Origin: an uncultured Erysipelotrichaceae bacterium
GTDB taxonomy: Bacteria; Bacillota_I; Bacilli_A; RFN20; CAG-826
Assembly: GCA_946612405.1 (NCBI GenBank)
Contig: CAMOEQ010000005.1
Span: forward strand, 1 to 32,180
DNA length: 32,180 nt
Direction: 5' to 3'
Position 1 is the first letter of the stretch. Each line of letters begins with the position of its first letter. Below are positions 1 through 6,822 of the stretch, piece after piece. The translations under genes and the position numbers were made by a program. Under the pieces are notes generated by a model that was given only the letters and a program-made list of their open reading frames with translations, was not told where the DNA came from and searched no databases.

Positions 1-545
1 TTTTCCCACCTTTTTTAAAATTTCATTTTGATGAAATCCCTTTATTAATTGCTGGGTTTGCTTATGGTCCATGGGTATCGCTCGCCGCTATTTTTGTTAG
101 AGCGTTAATTAAACTTCCAATCGATATCGGAGAAACGATGGGGGTTGGAGTTTTAGCTGATTTACTTTTCTCAATTGCTTTTATTCTTCCTGCAACATTT
201 ATTTACAAATATAAAAGGACATTTGTTGGAGCGATTATTGGTATTGGAGTTGGAACAATCTCCCAAATTATTGTCGCAATGATTGGCAATGTCTATGTCA
301 TGATTCCATTCTACTTATATTTATATGGAATGGACGAAGTTAAGATGCTTGAAGTAATTAACACAGTTGCAATTTGGAAAATTCAAGATCTTAAATGGTC
401 ATATGCCTTTGTTGCCGTCTTACCATTTAATGCTATAAAAGATGCGATTGTTGTTATCGTTACACTTTTAGTGTACAAGCCACTAAGAAGAGTAATTAAT
501 AGATTTAATGAAAAGTTCTCGGAAAACCGAGAACCTTCAGAATAA
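1..545 (+). CDS. ribU: Riboflavin ECF transporter S component (RibU-like), 5' end outside window
   Basis: The substrate-binding membrane subunit of an energy-coupling-factor importer, probably for riboflavin. The reading frame is open from base 3, well before the first in-window ATG at 138. The upstream part encodes PPFLKF followed by DEIPLLIAGFAYGPW, the N-terminal signature region of RibU-type S components, so the true start lies before the window. About 180 residues are visible, with several hydrophobic segments and a charged C-terminal tail. The protein works with a shared EcfA/A'/T energizing module, which is not encoded here. It converges on the ferredoxin gene with 13 bases between stop codons. 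RibU is the best match from memory; another S component of the same fold cannot be excluded. Confidence 0.75.
   Translation, partial: FPPFLKFHFDEIPLLIAGFAYGPWVSLAAIFVRALIKLPIDIGETMGVGVLADLLFSIAFILPATFIYKYKRTFVGAIIGIGVGTISQIIVAMIGNVYVMIPFYLYLYGMDEVKMLEVINTVAIWKIQDLKWSYAFVAVLPFNAIKDAIVVIVTLLVYKPLRRVINRFNEKFSENREPSE
511..534 (-). terminator. Rho-independent terminator of the ferredoxin gene, inside ribU
   Basis: A perfect 8-bp stem (GTTCTCGG at 515-522, CCGAGAAC at 527-534) has a 4-nt loop. Read on the minus strand it is followed by TTTTCATT, as expected for a terminator of the ferredoxin transcript. On the plus strand no T-run follows directly. It lies within the last codons of the ribU-like gene. 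Confidence 0.7.
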
Positions 546-558
546 TTTTATAATTGTC

Positions 559-726
559 TTATTCGACTTCGATTGCACCGAATGGGCATTCAATGTCTAA
601 TTCATCGACTTCGTCGACGATAGCTTTTGCTTTGCCATCATCATCAAATTCGAAGACATCTGGACGGGAACCAACACATAAACCGCAGGAACCACAAACG
701 TCAGAATTAACTTTAACTTTTGGCAT
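559..726 (-). CDS. fer: Single-cluster [4Fe-4S] ferredoxin
   Basis: A 55-residue electron-carrier protein. Three cysteines sit in CGSCGLC (C11, C14, C17) and a fourth in CPFGAI (C47), the pattern of a monocluster [4Fe-4S] ferredoxin of the Bacillus Fer type. The rest is strongly acidic (EFDDDGK, DEVDELD), normal for such carriers. The start ATG at 724-726 is chosen because a strong GGAGGA ribosome binding site lies 7 nt upstream; an in-frame ATG at 777 would overlap the promoter. Expression appears monocistronic, with a consensus promoter at 749-777 and a terminator at 511-534. Its redox partner is not visible here. Confidence 0.9.
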   Translation of the reverse strand: MPKVKVNSDVCGSCGLCVGSRPDVFEFDDDGKAKAIVDEVDELDIECPFGAIEVE

Positions 727-748
727 GTTTCTTTCCTCCAACGCCATT

Positions 749-777
749 ATTATATAAAAATGATTTATAACCTTCAA
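749..777 (-). promoter_or_regulatory. Sigma-A-type promoter of the ferredoxin gene
   Basis: On the minus strand there is TTGAAG (-35, 772-777), a 17-nt spacer and TATAAT (-10, 749-754), about 22 nt before the ferredoxin start codon and upstream of its GGAGGA ribosome binding site. Confidence 0.75.
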
Positions 778-841
778 TAATTGTTAAATTACAATTCATT
801 TTTTAATGAAAATAAACTAATATATTTCCATTAAGGTAATT

Positions 842-1162
842 ATGACTAGAGTTGAGAAATATCGTGAATATCGAAAAGAAATATTGAACTCTTTTTATTT
901 CGACAAAAAAGAGACAAAAAAATCAATTATTTCAAATAAAGTTTCACAGGCCACACTTAACAAAGATACCGCTAATAATTTAAGCGTTGATGAAGTTATG
1001 GAAGCTTACGAATTATACGATGAAACTAATGAAGTTACTACCAAAAAGAAATTGAATAATGTTCAAAAGAAAGAATTATTATTCTTTATTATCGGTGGTG
1101 TTGTTATAATAGGTTTAATTATTGGATTAATTATTGTTGGTATAAATATCTTTGGAGGATAA
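842..1162 (+). CDS. Small C-terminally anchored membrane protein, unknown function
   Basis: A 106-residue protein not recognised by name. Residues 1-80 are hydrophilic and rich in Lys and Glu, with a short basic N-terminal motif RVEKYREYRKE. A single strong transmembrane helix (about residues 80-103: FFIIGGVVIIGLIIGLIIVGI) ends the chain, so the bulk probably faces the cytoplasm on a tail anchor. An AAGG ribosome binding site lies about 7 nt before the ATG. It ends 4 bases before cmk, and the cmk ribosome binding site (GGAGG) overlaps its last codons, which makes co-transcription likely. Candidate roles such as a division or envelope accessory are speculation. Confidence 0.75.
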   Translation: MTRVEKYREYRKEILNSFYFDKKETKKSIISNKVSQATLNKDTANNLSVDEVMEAYELYDETNEVTTKKKLNNVQKKELLFFIIGGVVIIGLIIGLIIVGINIFGG

Positions 1163-1166
1163 ATAA

Positions 1167-1832
1167 ATGAGAAAGATTGTTGTTGCTATTGATGGGCCAG
1201 CTGCTTCTGGAAAATCAACTGTGTCAAAAGCAGTTGCTAAGATTTTAGGATTTACATATATCGATACAGGTGCGATGTATCGTGCTTTTACTGAATATGT
1301 TTTAAGAAAAGGTGTTGATCCAGAAAATGAAGCCGAATGCGTCAAACTTATTCCCGAAGTTAGCATCGAACTTTATCCAGATGGAAAAGTAATGTGCTCT
1401 GGTAAAGATGTTACAAGAGAAATTAGAGAACCACATGTTAGTGGCAACGTTTCATATATCGCATCTTATAAAGATATTCGACTTGCTTTAGTTGAACTCC
1501 AAAGAAAAATGGCCGATAAACAATCTGTCGTTATGGATGGTAGAGATATCGGCACTTATGTTTTACCAAATGCCGATGTTAAGATTTATCAAATCGCTTC
1601 AGTTGAAGAAAGAGCGAAACGTCGCTTTCTTGAAAATCAAGAAAAAGGCATTCCTTGCACTTTAGAAGATGTTGTTGCAGATGTTCAAAAAAGAGACCGC
1701 ATCGACTCTTCGAGAGCTTTTGCTCCTTTAAAACCTGCTGATGATTCAATTCTTTTAGATACATCTAATTTAAGTATTGAAGAAACAAGAGAAAAAGTCT
1801 TAGAAATTATTAGAGAGAAAACTGGTATTTAA
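1167..1832 (+). CDS. cmk: Cytidylate kinase
   Basis: Phosphorylates CMP and dCMP with ATP in pyrimidine nucleotide salvage and turnover, in the cytosol. The 221-residue length matches the family (about 225). The P-loop GPAASGKST is at residues 10-18, the nucleotide-binding DTGAMYRAF follows at about 34-42, DGRDIGTYV lies in the middle, and the lid region has the usual basic residues before DRIDSSR. A GGAGG ribosome binding site precedes the ATG by 8 nt. Its TAA overlaps the der ATG (TAATG), so translation is probably coupled. In Bacillus cmk also lies a few genes before der. Confidence 0.96.
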   Translation: MRKIVVAIDGPAASGKSTVSKAVAKILGFTYIDTGAMYRAFTEYVLRKGVDPENEAECVKLIPEVSIELYPDGKVMCSGKDVTREIREPHVSGNVSYIASYKDIRLALVELQRKMADKQSVVMDGRDIGTYVLPNADVKIYQIASVEERAKRRFLENQEKGIPCTLEDVVADVQKRDRIDSSRAFAPLKPADDSILLDTSNLSIEETREKVLEIIREKTGI

Positions 1833-3139
1833 TGGCTATAGGAATTGTTGCAATTATTGGAAGTCCTAACGTTGGTAAATCAACGATTTTTAATCGTATC
1901 GTTGGACGAAGAAGAGCAATAGTCGATGACGAACCAGGTATTACTAGAGATAGATTATACGAAAATGCCGAATGGCTAGACCGTCAGTTCCGATTAATCG
2001 ATACTGGCGGAATTGAAATAACAAATCGTCCTTTCCAAGATCAAATTAGAATTCAAGCTCAAATTGCGATTGATGAAGCTGATGTAATTTTATTCGTCGT
2101 CGATGGTAAAAAAGGATTATCTGACGATGATAGAATGGTTGCAAAACTCCTATATAAATGCAAAAAACCTGTTATTTTAGCCGTAAATAAAATTGATAAT
2201 AATACGATGATTGCTAATGCTTCTGAGTTTTATGCTTTAGGCTTAGGAGAGCCAATTCCAACTAGTGGTGAGCATGGTATTGGCATCGGCGATATCTTAG
2301 ATAAAATTGTTAAATTATTACCTAAAAGTGAAGATGAAAAATATGGTGAAGCAATTACTTTTTCTATCATTGGTAGACCTAATGTCGGTAAGTCTTCATT
2401 AGTGAACGCCATTCTTAAAAAAGAGAGAGTAATTGTATCAAATATCGTTGGAACAACTCGCGATTCAATCGATACATTTTTTACTAGAGACAATCAAGAT
2501 TACGTAGTAATAGATACAGCCGGACTTCGAAAAAGAGGCAAAATTTACGAAGCGGTTGATAAATATTCTATGCTTAGAGCCTTGGCAGCTGTTGATCGAA
2601 GTGAAGTTGTATTATTAGTGATTGACGCTAATGAAGGAATCATTGAACAAGATAAGCATGTAGTCCAATATGCTGTTGAAAATAAAAAGGCAATTATTAT
2701 TGTTGTTAACAAGTGGGATCTTATTGAAAAAGGACAAAATACTCAATCCGAATTTGAGAAAAAAGTTCGTAAAGAATTTCAATTTTTAGAATATGCTCCA
2801 ATAGTCTTTGTCAGTGCAAAAACCAGTGCAAAAGTCGACAATATCTTTGCAAAAATCAAATTAGTTCATGAAGCATATGACACTCATATTTCGACATCTT
2901 TACTAAACGATGTTATTCAAGATGCTCAAACGATGAATGAGGCTCCAGACTTCAATGGTGGTAGATTAAAAATATATTTTGTTAATCAAGCAAATTCTTG
3001 TCCACCAACCTTTGTTCTTTTTGTTAATAAACCTAAATATGCTCATTTTTCATATTTAAGATATATTGAGAATAGATTACGTGATTCATTTAATTTAGAT
3101 GGAACACCTATCGAACTCGTTTTAAGAGAGCGAGTTTAA
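1832..3139 (+). CDS. der: Ribosome biogenesis GTPase Der (EngA)
   Basis: An essential double GTPase that acts in assembly of the 50S ribosomal subunit. The 435 residues carry two G domains: the first P-loop GSPNVGKST is at residues 10-18 with DTGG at 57-60 and NKID at 119-122; the second P-loop GRPNVGKSS is at 181-189, with DTAG and NKWD later. A KH-like C-terminal domain follows from about residue 350 and contains the family phrase NKPKYAHFSYLRYIENRLR. The gene is coupled to cmk through a TAATG overlap. Length and motifs are complete, with no sign of damage. Confidence 0.97.
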   Translation: MAIGIVAIIGSPNVGKSTIFNRIVGRRRAIVDDEPGITRDRLYENAEWLDRQFRLIDTGGIEITNRPFQDQIRIQAQIAIDEADVILFVVDGKKGLSDDDRMVAKLLYKCKKPVILAVNKIDNNTMIANASEFYALGLGEPIPTSGEHGIGIGDILDKIVKLLPKSEDEKYGEAITFSIIGRPNVGKSSLVNAILKKERVIVSNIVGTTRDSIDTFFTRDNQDYVVIDTAGLRKRGKIYEAVDKYSMLRALAAVDRSEVVLLVIDANEGIIEQDKHVVQYAVENKKAIIIVVNKWDLIEKGQNTQSEFEKKVRKEFQFLEYAPIVFVSAKTSAKVDNIFAKIKLVHEAYDTHISTSLLNDVIQDAQTMNEAPDFNGGRLKIYFVNQANSCPPTFVLFVNKPKYAHFSYLRYIENRLRDSFNLDGTPIELVLRERV

Positions 3140-3141
3140 TA

Positions 3142-3170
3142 TTGTTAATTAGTTTTCTTTTTATTAAAAT
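3142..3170 (+). promoter_or_regulatory. Promoter of the HU gene
   Basis: TTGTTA (3142-3147), a 17-nt spacer and TAAAAT (3165-3170) lie directly after the der stop codon and 20 nt before the HU ATG. An AGGAG ribosome binding site follows at 3179-3183. Confidence 0.65.
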
Positions 3171-3190
3171 AAAAGTCTAGGAGAAATTTT

Positions 3191-3463
3191 ATGAATAAAG
3201 CTGATTTAGTTGTTGCGATAACTGAAAAAACAGATTTATCAAAAGTTGAAGTTGAATCAGTCGTTGATGAATTCTTACAAATCATCGAAGACAAAATTAT
3301 TGAAGGTGAAGAAGTTAAAATATCCAATTTTGGAGTTTTCTACAAAAAGGAACGTTTAGCTCGCAAAGGCACAAACCCAAGCGATGGTTCTTCTATCGTT
3401 ATACCTGCAAACAATACAGCAGGGTTTAGGCCTTCGAAAATCTTAAAAGAAAAATTAAATTAA
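3191..3463 (+). CDS. hup: HU family DNA-binding protein
   Basis: A nucleoid protein that bends and compacts DNA as a dimer. The 90 residues match the family length. The N-terminal helices (MNKADLVVAITEKTDLSK) are followed by the conserved NFGVFYKKERLARKGTNP segment leading into the DNA-binding arm, and the chain ends with FRPSKILKEKLN, close to the usual FxPGKxLKxxVN. It has its own promoter at 3142-3170, a good AGGAG ribosome binding site 7 nt before the ATG, and a terminator starting at its stop codon, so it is probably strongly and separately transcribed. In Bacillus hbs is likewise found a short way after der. Confidence 0.95.
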   Translation: MNKADLVVAITEKTDLSKVEVESVVDEFLQIIEDKIIEGEEVKISNFGVFYKKERLARKGTNPSDGSSIVIPANNTAGFRPSKILKEKLN

Positions 3464-3485
3464 GAGTCTTATGACTCTTTTTATT
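3462..3485 (+). terminator. Rho-independent terminator of the HU gene
   Basis: AAGAGTC (3462-3468), loop TTAT, GACTCTT (3473-3479), then TTTATT. The 7-bp stem starts within the HU stop codon, and its T-run ends at the cca start codon (ATG at 3486). An ATG in the loop at 3471 is therefore unlikely to be used. Confidence 0.7.
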
Positions 3486-4097
3486 ATGAATAAAGAAATA
3501 TTTAATAAATTAGCAAAATTGTTTAACAGTCATGGTTATCGTCTTTATATGATTGGTGGTACCACTAGAGATTATCTTTTAAACAAAGAAGTTTTTGATT
3601 TTGACTTTGTTAGCGATGCTACTCCAGATGATATGAAATCATTTTTAAAAAATGCTGATTATCATTTTGCTAAATTTGGTTCGGTTAAGATTAAAGTTGA
3701 TGGTGTTCATGTTGATATAACAACCTTACGTAAAGAAGGAGAATATCTTGATTTCCGTCATCCTAGTGAAATTCATTATGTTAAAACTATTGAAGAAGAT
3801 TATGTTCGACGAGATTTTACAATCAATGCAATTTATATGGATGAGAAATTCAATATCATTGATCCATCAAATGGAGTAGATGATTTAAAAAATAAGTTAA
3901 TCCGCTTCATTGGTGAGCCTGAAAAAAGAATCAAAGAAGATCCATTACGTATTCTTCGAGGGGAAAGATTTGCAAAAAAATTAGGATTTAAAATCGAAGA
4001 TAAATCGATGCTTGCAATAGAAAAAAATCGTTATTTGCTCGATAAAATTAACCCTGAAAAGATTAAAGAAGAAATACGCAAATCAAATAATAAATAA
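3486..4097 (+). CDS. cca: Truncated CCA tRNA nucleotidyltransferase, head and neck domains only
   Basis: Full-length enzymes add CCA to tRNA 3' ends; this one has 203 residues against about 400 in Bacilli. The class II head motifs are intact: MIGGTTRD at 22-29, the metal-binding DFD with D38 and D40, and RRDFTINAIYMD near 108-120. The neck motifs EDPLRILRGERF and KKLGFKI are present. The chain stops just after the neck (INPEKIKEEIRK), so the body and tail domains that hold tRNA are absent. No remnant of them is seen before dnaD. The start at 3486 is preferred over 3471, which lies in the HU terminator loop; neither has a clear ribosome binding site. It could be a minimal active enzyme, a relic, or a nucleotidyltransferase with a new role. 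The family call is firm; activity is uncertain. Confidence 0.85.
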   Translation: MNKEIFNKLAKLFNSHGYRLYMIGGTTRDYLLNKEVFDFDFVSDATPDDMKSFLKNADYHFAKFGSVKIKVDGVHVDITTLRKEGEYLDFRHPSEIHYVKTIEEDYVRRDFTINAIYMDEKFNIIDPSNGVDDLKNKLIRFIGEPEKRIKEDPLRILRGERFAKKLGFKIEDKSMLAIEKNRYLLDKINPEKIKEEIRKSNNK

Positions 4098-4102
4098 TCT
4101 TC

Positions 4103-4131
4103 TTTTAATTTATAAATTAATTTAATAAAAT
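4103..4131 (+). promoter_or_regulatory. Possible promoter of dnaD-nth
   Basis: TTTTAA (4103-4108), a 17-nt spacer and TAAAAT (4126-4131). The -10 box ends 9 nt before the dnaD ATG and no ribosome binding site is present, which suggests a leaderless or nearly leaderless transcript. The -35 box is weak and the region is very AT-rich, so the call is tentative. Confidence 0.4.
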
Positions 4132-4140
4132 ATTATCACT

Positions 4141-4788
4141 ATGTCAGTCACTCAAATGGAGGCACTAGACTTCCGCTATCTACTTTTAGAATATTACCGA
4201 AAGCTTCGTCTTACTGAAAATGAGCTTGTCGTTATTTTAATGATTGATCATCTTTTAGAACAAAAGAATACTTTAGTTACTCCAGACTTACTTTCTTTAA
4301 AGATGTCGTTATCTAGTAAAGAATTAGATAAAATCTTTGTCAGTTTAATTGAAAGAGGATATCTTCTTTTTGATACTGGTAAAAACATTAAAGTTTCTCT
4401 TAAACCTTTGAAGAAAAAATTATATGAAGTATTTGAAGAATCTTTAGCAAAAGAGCACGAAACAAAGATAAGTGAAGAGAAGACCAAAGTTCTTCAAAAC
4501 ATCTATCAAGTTTTTGAAAAAGAATTATCTAGACCTCTTTCACCATTAGAAATATCTCTTATTGGTGAATGGGTTGATAATGGTTATAGTGATGAAAGAA
4601 TTATCGAAGCATTACGCTCAGCTCTTTCTAAAGGAAAGAAATCACTTAAAAGTGTCGATAAGATTTTGCTTCAATGGCAAGCGAGAGATGACATTGCAAA
4701 AAGTGGTAATACCGCTATAAGCAAAGATTGGGATAAAGACATCGAAAAGACGATGGAAATTATCAAAACTAAATGGTTAGATGACTAA
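4141..4788 (+). CDS. dnaD: DnaD family replication initiation protein
   Basis: DnaD acts with DnaB and the helicase loader in starting and restarting replication in Bacilli. The 215 residues show an N-terminal winged-helix half (about 1-100, with LSLKMSLSSKELDKIFVSLIERGYL) and a C-terminal DnaD/DnaB_2 helical domain (about 120-185, with RPLSPLEISLIGEWVDNGYSD and a late conserved LLQWQ). It overlaps nth by 8 bases (ATGACTAA), the same dnaD-nth pairing as in Bacillus. No ribosome binding site precedes the ATG; a second in-frame ATG lies at 4156. Confidence 0.88.
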   Translation: MSVTQMEALDFRYLLLEYYRKLRLTENELVVILMIDHLLEQKNTLVTPDLLSLKMSLSSKELDKIFVSLIERGYLLFDTGKNIKVSLKPLKKKLYEVFEESLAKEHETKISEEKTKVLQNIYQVFEKELSRPLSPLEISLIGEWVDNGYSDERIIEALRSALSKGKKSLKSVDKILLQWQARDDIAKSGNTAISKDWDKDIEKTMEIIKTKWLDD

Positions 4789-5398
4789 TAAACAAATTGC
4801 TATCTTCTCATATTTAGATGAATTATATCCAAATGCTCATTGTGAATTAAATTATTCCAGTGACTATGAATTATTGATTGCAGTTATGCTTTCTGCCCAA
4901 ACAACTGATAAGGCAGTCAACAAAGTAACTGCTCTTTTATTTTCTAAATATAGAAATCTAAATGATCTCGCAAATGCTAGATTAGAAGATGTCGAATCAA
5001 TCATTTCATCTATTGGAATGTATAAAGTGAAAGCCAGAAATGTTTTGGGAATAGCTAATGGATTGATTGATAAATGCGGTGGTAAAGTCCCCCATAATAA
5101 AGATGAACTAATTTCTCTTCCTGGAGTGGGTAATAAAACGGCTAATTGTGTGCTTGCTGAACTATATAATGAACCATATTTAGCGGTGGACACTCATATG
5201 CAAAGATTTTCACGTAGATTAGGTATAGCAAAAGCAAATGATTCAGTTGAAAATATCGAGAAGAAATATCTAAGGTTTATTCCTCAGGAAAGATTAATAA
5301 AAACGAACCATCAAATCATCTGGTTCGGTCGATATAAATGTAAAGCAATTAGTCCAGATTGTGAAAATTGTAAATTGCAAGGATTTTGCAAGAAATAA
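4781..5398 (+). CDS. nth: Endonuclease III (DNA glycosylase/AP lyase)
   Basis: Removes oxidised pyrimidines in base excision repair and cuts the abasic site. The 205 residues are of normal length. The helix-hairpin-helix LPGVGNKTANCVL carries the catalytic lysine K119, and the catalytic aspartate is D137 in VDTHMQRFSRRLGI. The C-terminal iron-sulfur loop has the canonical C-x6-C-x2-C-x5-C spacing (C187, C194, C197, C203). It starts inside dnaD, so translation is coupled. It ends one base before the convergent recU stop, with a likely terminator inside recU at 5446-5470. Confidence 0.96.
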   Translation: MTNKQIAIFSYLDELYPNAHCELNYSSDYELLIAVMLSAQTTDKAVNKVTALLFSKYRNLNDLANARLEDVESIISSIGMYKVKARNVLGIANGLIDKCGGKVPHNKDELISLPGVGNKTANCVLAELYNEPYLAVDTHMQRFSRRLGIAKANDSVENIEKKYLRFIPQERLIKTNHQIIWFGRYKCKAISPDCENCKLQGFCKK

Positions 5399-6004
5399 TC
5401 AACTTTTGCAGTAGATTTCGTTAACTATTGATAAATAATCTAATCGAGGTGCAAAACCTCTTTTTATTTTGTGACCAACTTCTAAAAACTTCTCATATGG
5501 GATAGATTTTCTTTCGCCATGTTCATAGAATTCAATGACATATTTTGCATCGAGTAAAAAGGTCTCGTTTTTTGTGACAAATTCAATAATAAAAAAAGCA
5601 ATTCCATTTTGTTTTAAAACACCCTTCAGATGCTCAATTTGTTGGGGTGGAATATTTGCTAATGGGAAACTTGTTTTAGATTTGGTTTGTTTTGCTTCGA
5701 AATCAATGTATCGTCCATTATAAACACCGTTATAGTCGGTAGTCGATTGCTTCTCAAAATAGGCATTTGTAATTATTGCGCCTTTTGAATAATCAACTTT
5801 AACAATATTAATTGGAGTTGGCCTTTTAGTAATTAGACACAAGCCATGTTCTTTATAGTATTCATTAGAAGCATTGATATCACCTTCGAGATCCATTCCT
5901 CGATTAGCAGATGAAATATGTCTCTTTAGCGAGACTGTTTTTTTATCTTCTTTCTCCTTAATCTTTTTTGGAGAATAGGTTTTACCGTTATTGTATTTAA
6001 TCAT
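5399..6004 (-). CDS. recU: Holliday junction resolvase RecU
   Basis: Cuts Holliday junctions in recombination and chromosome segregation and is typical of Bacilli. The 201 residues match the family (about 200). Signatures are NRGMDLEGDIN near residues 34-43, KRPTPINIVKVDY at 60-72, the active-site stretch STTDYNGVY at 87-95, and YIDFEAKQT at 99-107 with the metal-binding acidic and lysine residues. The N-terminal 30 residues are basic, as in the DNA-contacting arm of the family. It overlaps the upstream exonuclease gene by ATGA and ends with TGA. In Bacillus recU follows dnaD-nth and ponA; here ponA is missing and the gene is inverted. Confidence 0.95.
   Translation of the reverse strand: MIKYNNGKTYSPKKIKEKEDKKTVSLKRHISSANRGMDLEGDINASNEYYKEHGLCLITKRPTPINIVKVDYSKGAIITNAYFEKQSTTDYNGVYNGRYIDFEAKQTKSKTSFPLANIPPQQIEHLKGVLKQNGIAFFIIEFVTKNETFLLDAKYVIEFYEHGERKSIPYEKFLEVGHKIKRGFAPRLDYLSIVNEIYCKS
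5446..5470 (+). terminator. Likely terminator of dnaD-nth, antisense to recU
   Basis: GAGGT (5446-5450), a 5-nt loop and ACCTC (5456-5460) are followed by TTTTTATTTT. The stem is short but the T-run is strong. It lies about 50 nt past the nth stop, inside the 3' end of the recU coding sequence on the opposite strand. Confidence 0.5.
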
Positions 6005-6726
6005 TCTAATGATTGATCAACATAATTTTCAAAGTCGTCGTAGGAAACATTTTTCTTTTCTACTAATTGTTGAAGGACATCGTGAACTGGATCAGGCAAA
6101 TGCCTCATCTTTGCTAAGACTTTGATATATTCTTCTTTAACAATGTCTTTGTTTTTTAAGAATGCATCATATAAATATGCAAGATTGACTGCATCCATTA
6201 AAGCGTTATGTTGTGTTCCTTTAAATTCAAGATGGAAAACTTTTAAAAAATTAGCGAGTGAATAATTGTTATTATTTTCATCTTTAACATATGTAGATAA
6301 GAATTCTGATAAATCAAAATTGTGTTTAATTAAGATTTGAACATCTTCTTTTTTGACATCTAAGTTATATGCTTGAGATTGAGAAATGATTCTAATGTCA
6401 TGAGAACCAAAGGTGACATATTTGCATTTAGAATAATCTCTTCCCATATATTTTTTAAGCATATCGATAGTTTGTCTAAATGATATGCCATCTTTTTTAA
6501 GTTGAGCATCGGTAATGCCGGTTAAATCAGTTACGACACTTCCGACTTTGTTTTTAGCTTTTACTAAAGTATAGATACCACGATGTATCTTTCTAATCGT
6601 GCCATCTTTTCTAATAGAAGCTTTAACTGCACCTAAGGCAATCATTTCATGAGAAAACTGTGTTCCTTCTAAATCTAGAAAACATAATGTTTTAACGTAG
6701 TTTAAATGTTTGTCTAAGGCTTTCAT
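6001..6726 (-). CDS. DEDDh-family 3'-5' exonuclease
   Basis: A 241-residue exonuclease-fold protein acting on RNA or DNA 3' ends; the substrate cannot be told from sequence. Motif I is FLDLEGTQ with D18 and E20, motif II includes D110 in TFGSHDI, and motif III is H173-x4-D178 in TQHNALMDAVNLA, completing a DEDDh set. It resembles the KapD/ERI-1-like branch more than the DnaQ proofreading subunit; this is from memory. The last 40 residues lie outside the nuclease core. No ribosome binding site is seen, and the ATG lies 11 nt after a TATAAT box. The stop overlaps the recU start, so the pair forms a two-gene operon. Confidence 0.8.
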   Translation of the reverse strand: MKALDKHLNYVKTLCFLDLEGTQFSHEMIALGAVKASIRKDGTIRKIHRGIYTLVKAKNKVGSVVTDLTGITDAQLKKDGISFRQTIDMLKKYMGRDYSKCKYVTFGSHDIRIISQSQAYNLDVKKEDVQILIKHNFDLSEFLSTYVKDENNNNYSLANFLKVFHLEFKGTQHNALMDAVNLAYLYDAFLKNKDIVKEEYIKVLAKMRHLPDPVHDVLQQLVEKKNVSYDDFENYVDQSLE

Positions 6727-6737
6727 TTTCGCTATGT

Positions 6738-6746
6738 ATTATATCA
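6738..6746 (-). promoter_or_regulatory. Extended -10 promoter of the exonuclease-recU operon
   Basis: TGATATAAT on the minus strand is an extended -10 box (TG, one base, TATAAT). It ends 11 nt before the exonuclease ATG. No convincing -35 box lies 17 nt upstream. With normal start spacing the leader would be only about 4 nt, and no ribosome binding site is present. Confidence 0.5.
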
Positions 6747-6754
6747 CAATAAAT

Positions 6755-6771
6755 AATTCATAAAATGAATT
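6755..6771. repeat. Inverted repeat between the divergent exonuclease and gpsB promoters
   Basis: AATTCAT, AAA, ATGAATT is a perfect 7-bp inverted repeat with a 3-nt centre. It sits between two divergent promoters and touches the -35 box of the gpsB-like gene, so it could be an operator. A looser relative, TTCATT-TTTT-AATGAA, lies at 795-810 between the divergent ferredoxin gene and the 842 gene. Confidence 0.45.
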
Positions 6772-6798
6772 GTTTTTATTTTTACAAAATAATATAAT
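6770..6798 (+). promoter_or_regulatory. Promoter of the gpsB-like gene
   Basis: TTGTTT (6770-6775), a 17-nt spacer and a perfect TATAAT (6793-6798). The predicted start leaves a short leader containing the GGTGGA ribosome binding site. Confidence 0.7.
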
Positions 6799-6822
6799 TT
6801 ATGATACGGTGGAATAATATCT

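Noticed and set aside
727..777. Longer N-terminus of the ferredoxin
   Set aside because: It would be translated from the promoter region; the ATG at 726 has GGAGGA upstream and fits ferredoxin length.
3471..3485. Upstream ATG start for the cca gene
   Set aside because: It lies in the loop of the HU terminator and adds only MTLFI; the ATG at 3486 gives the usual family N-terminus.
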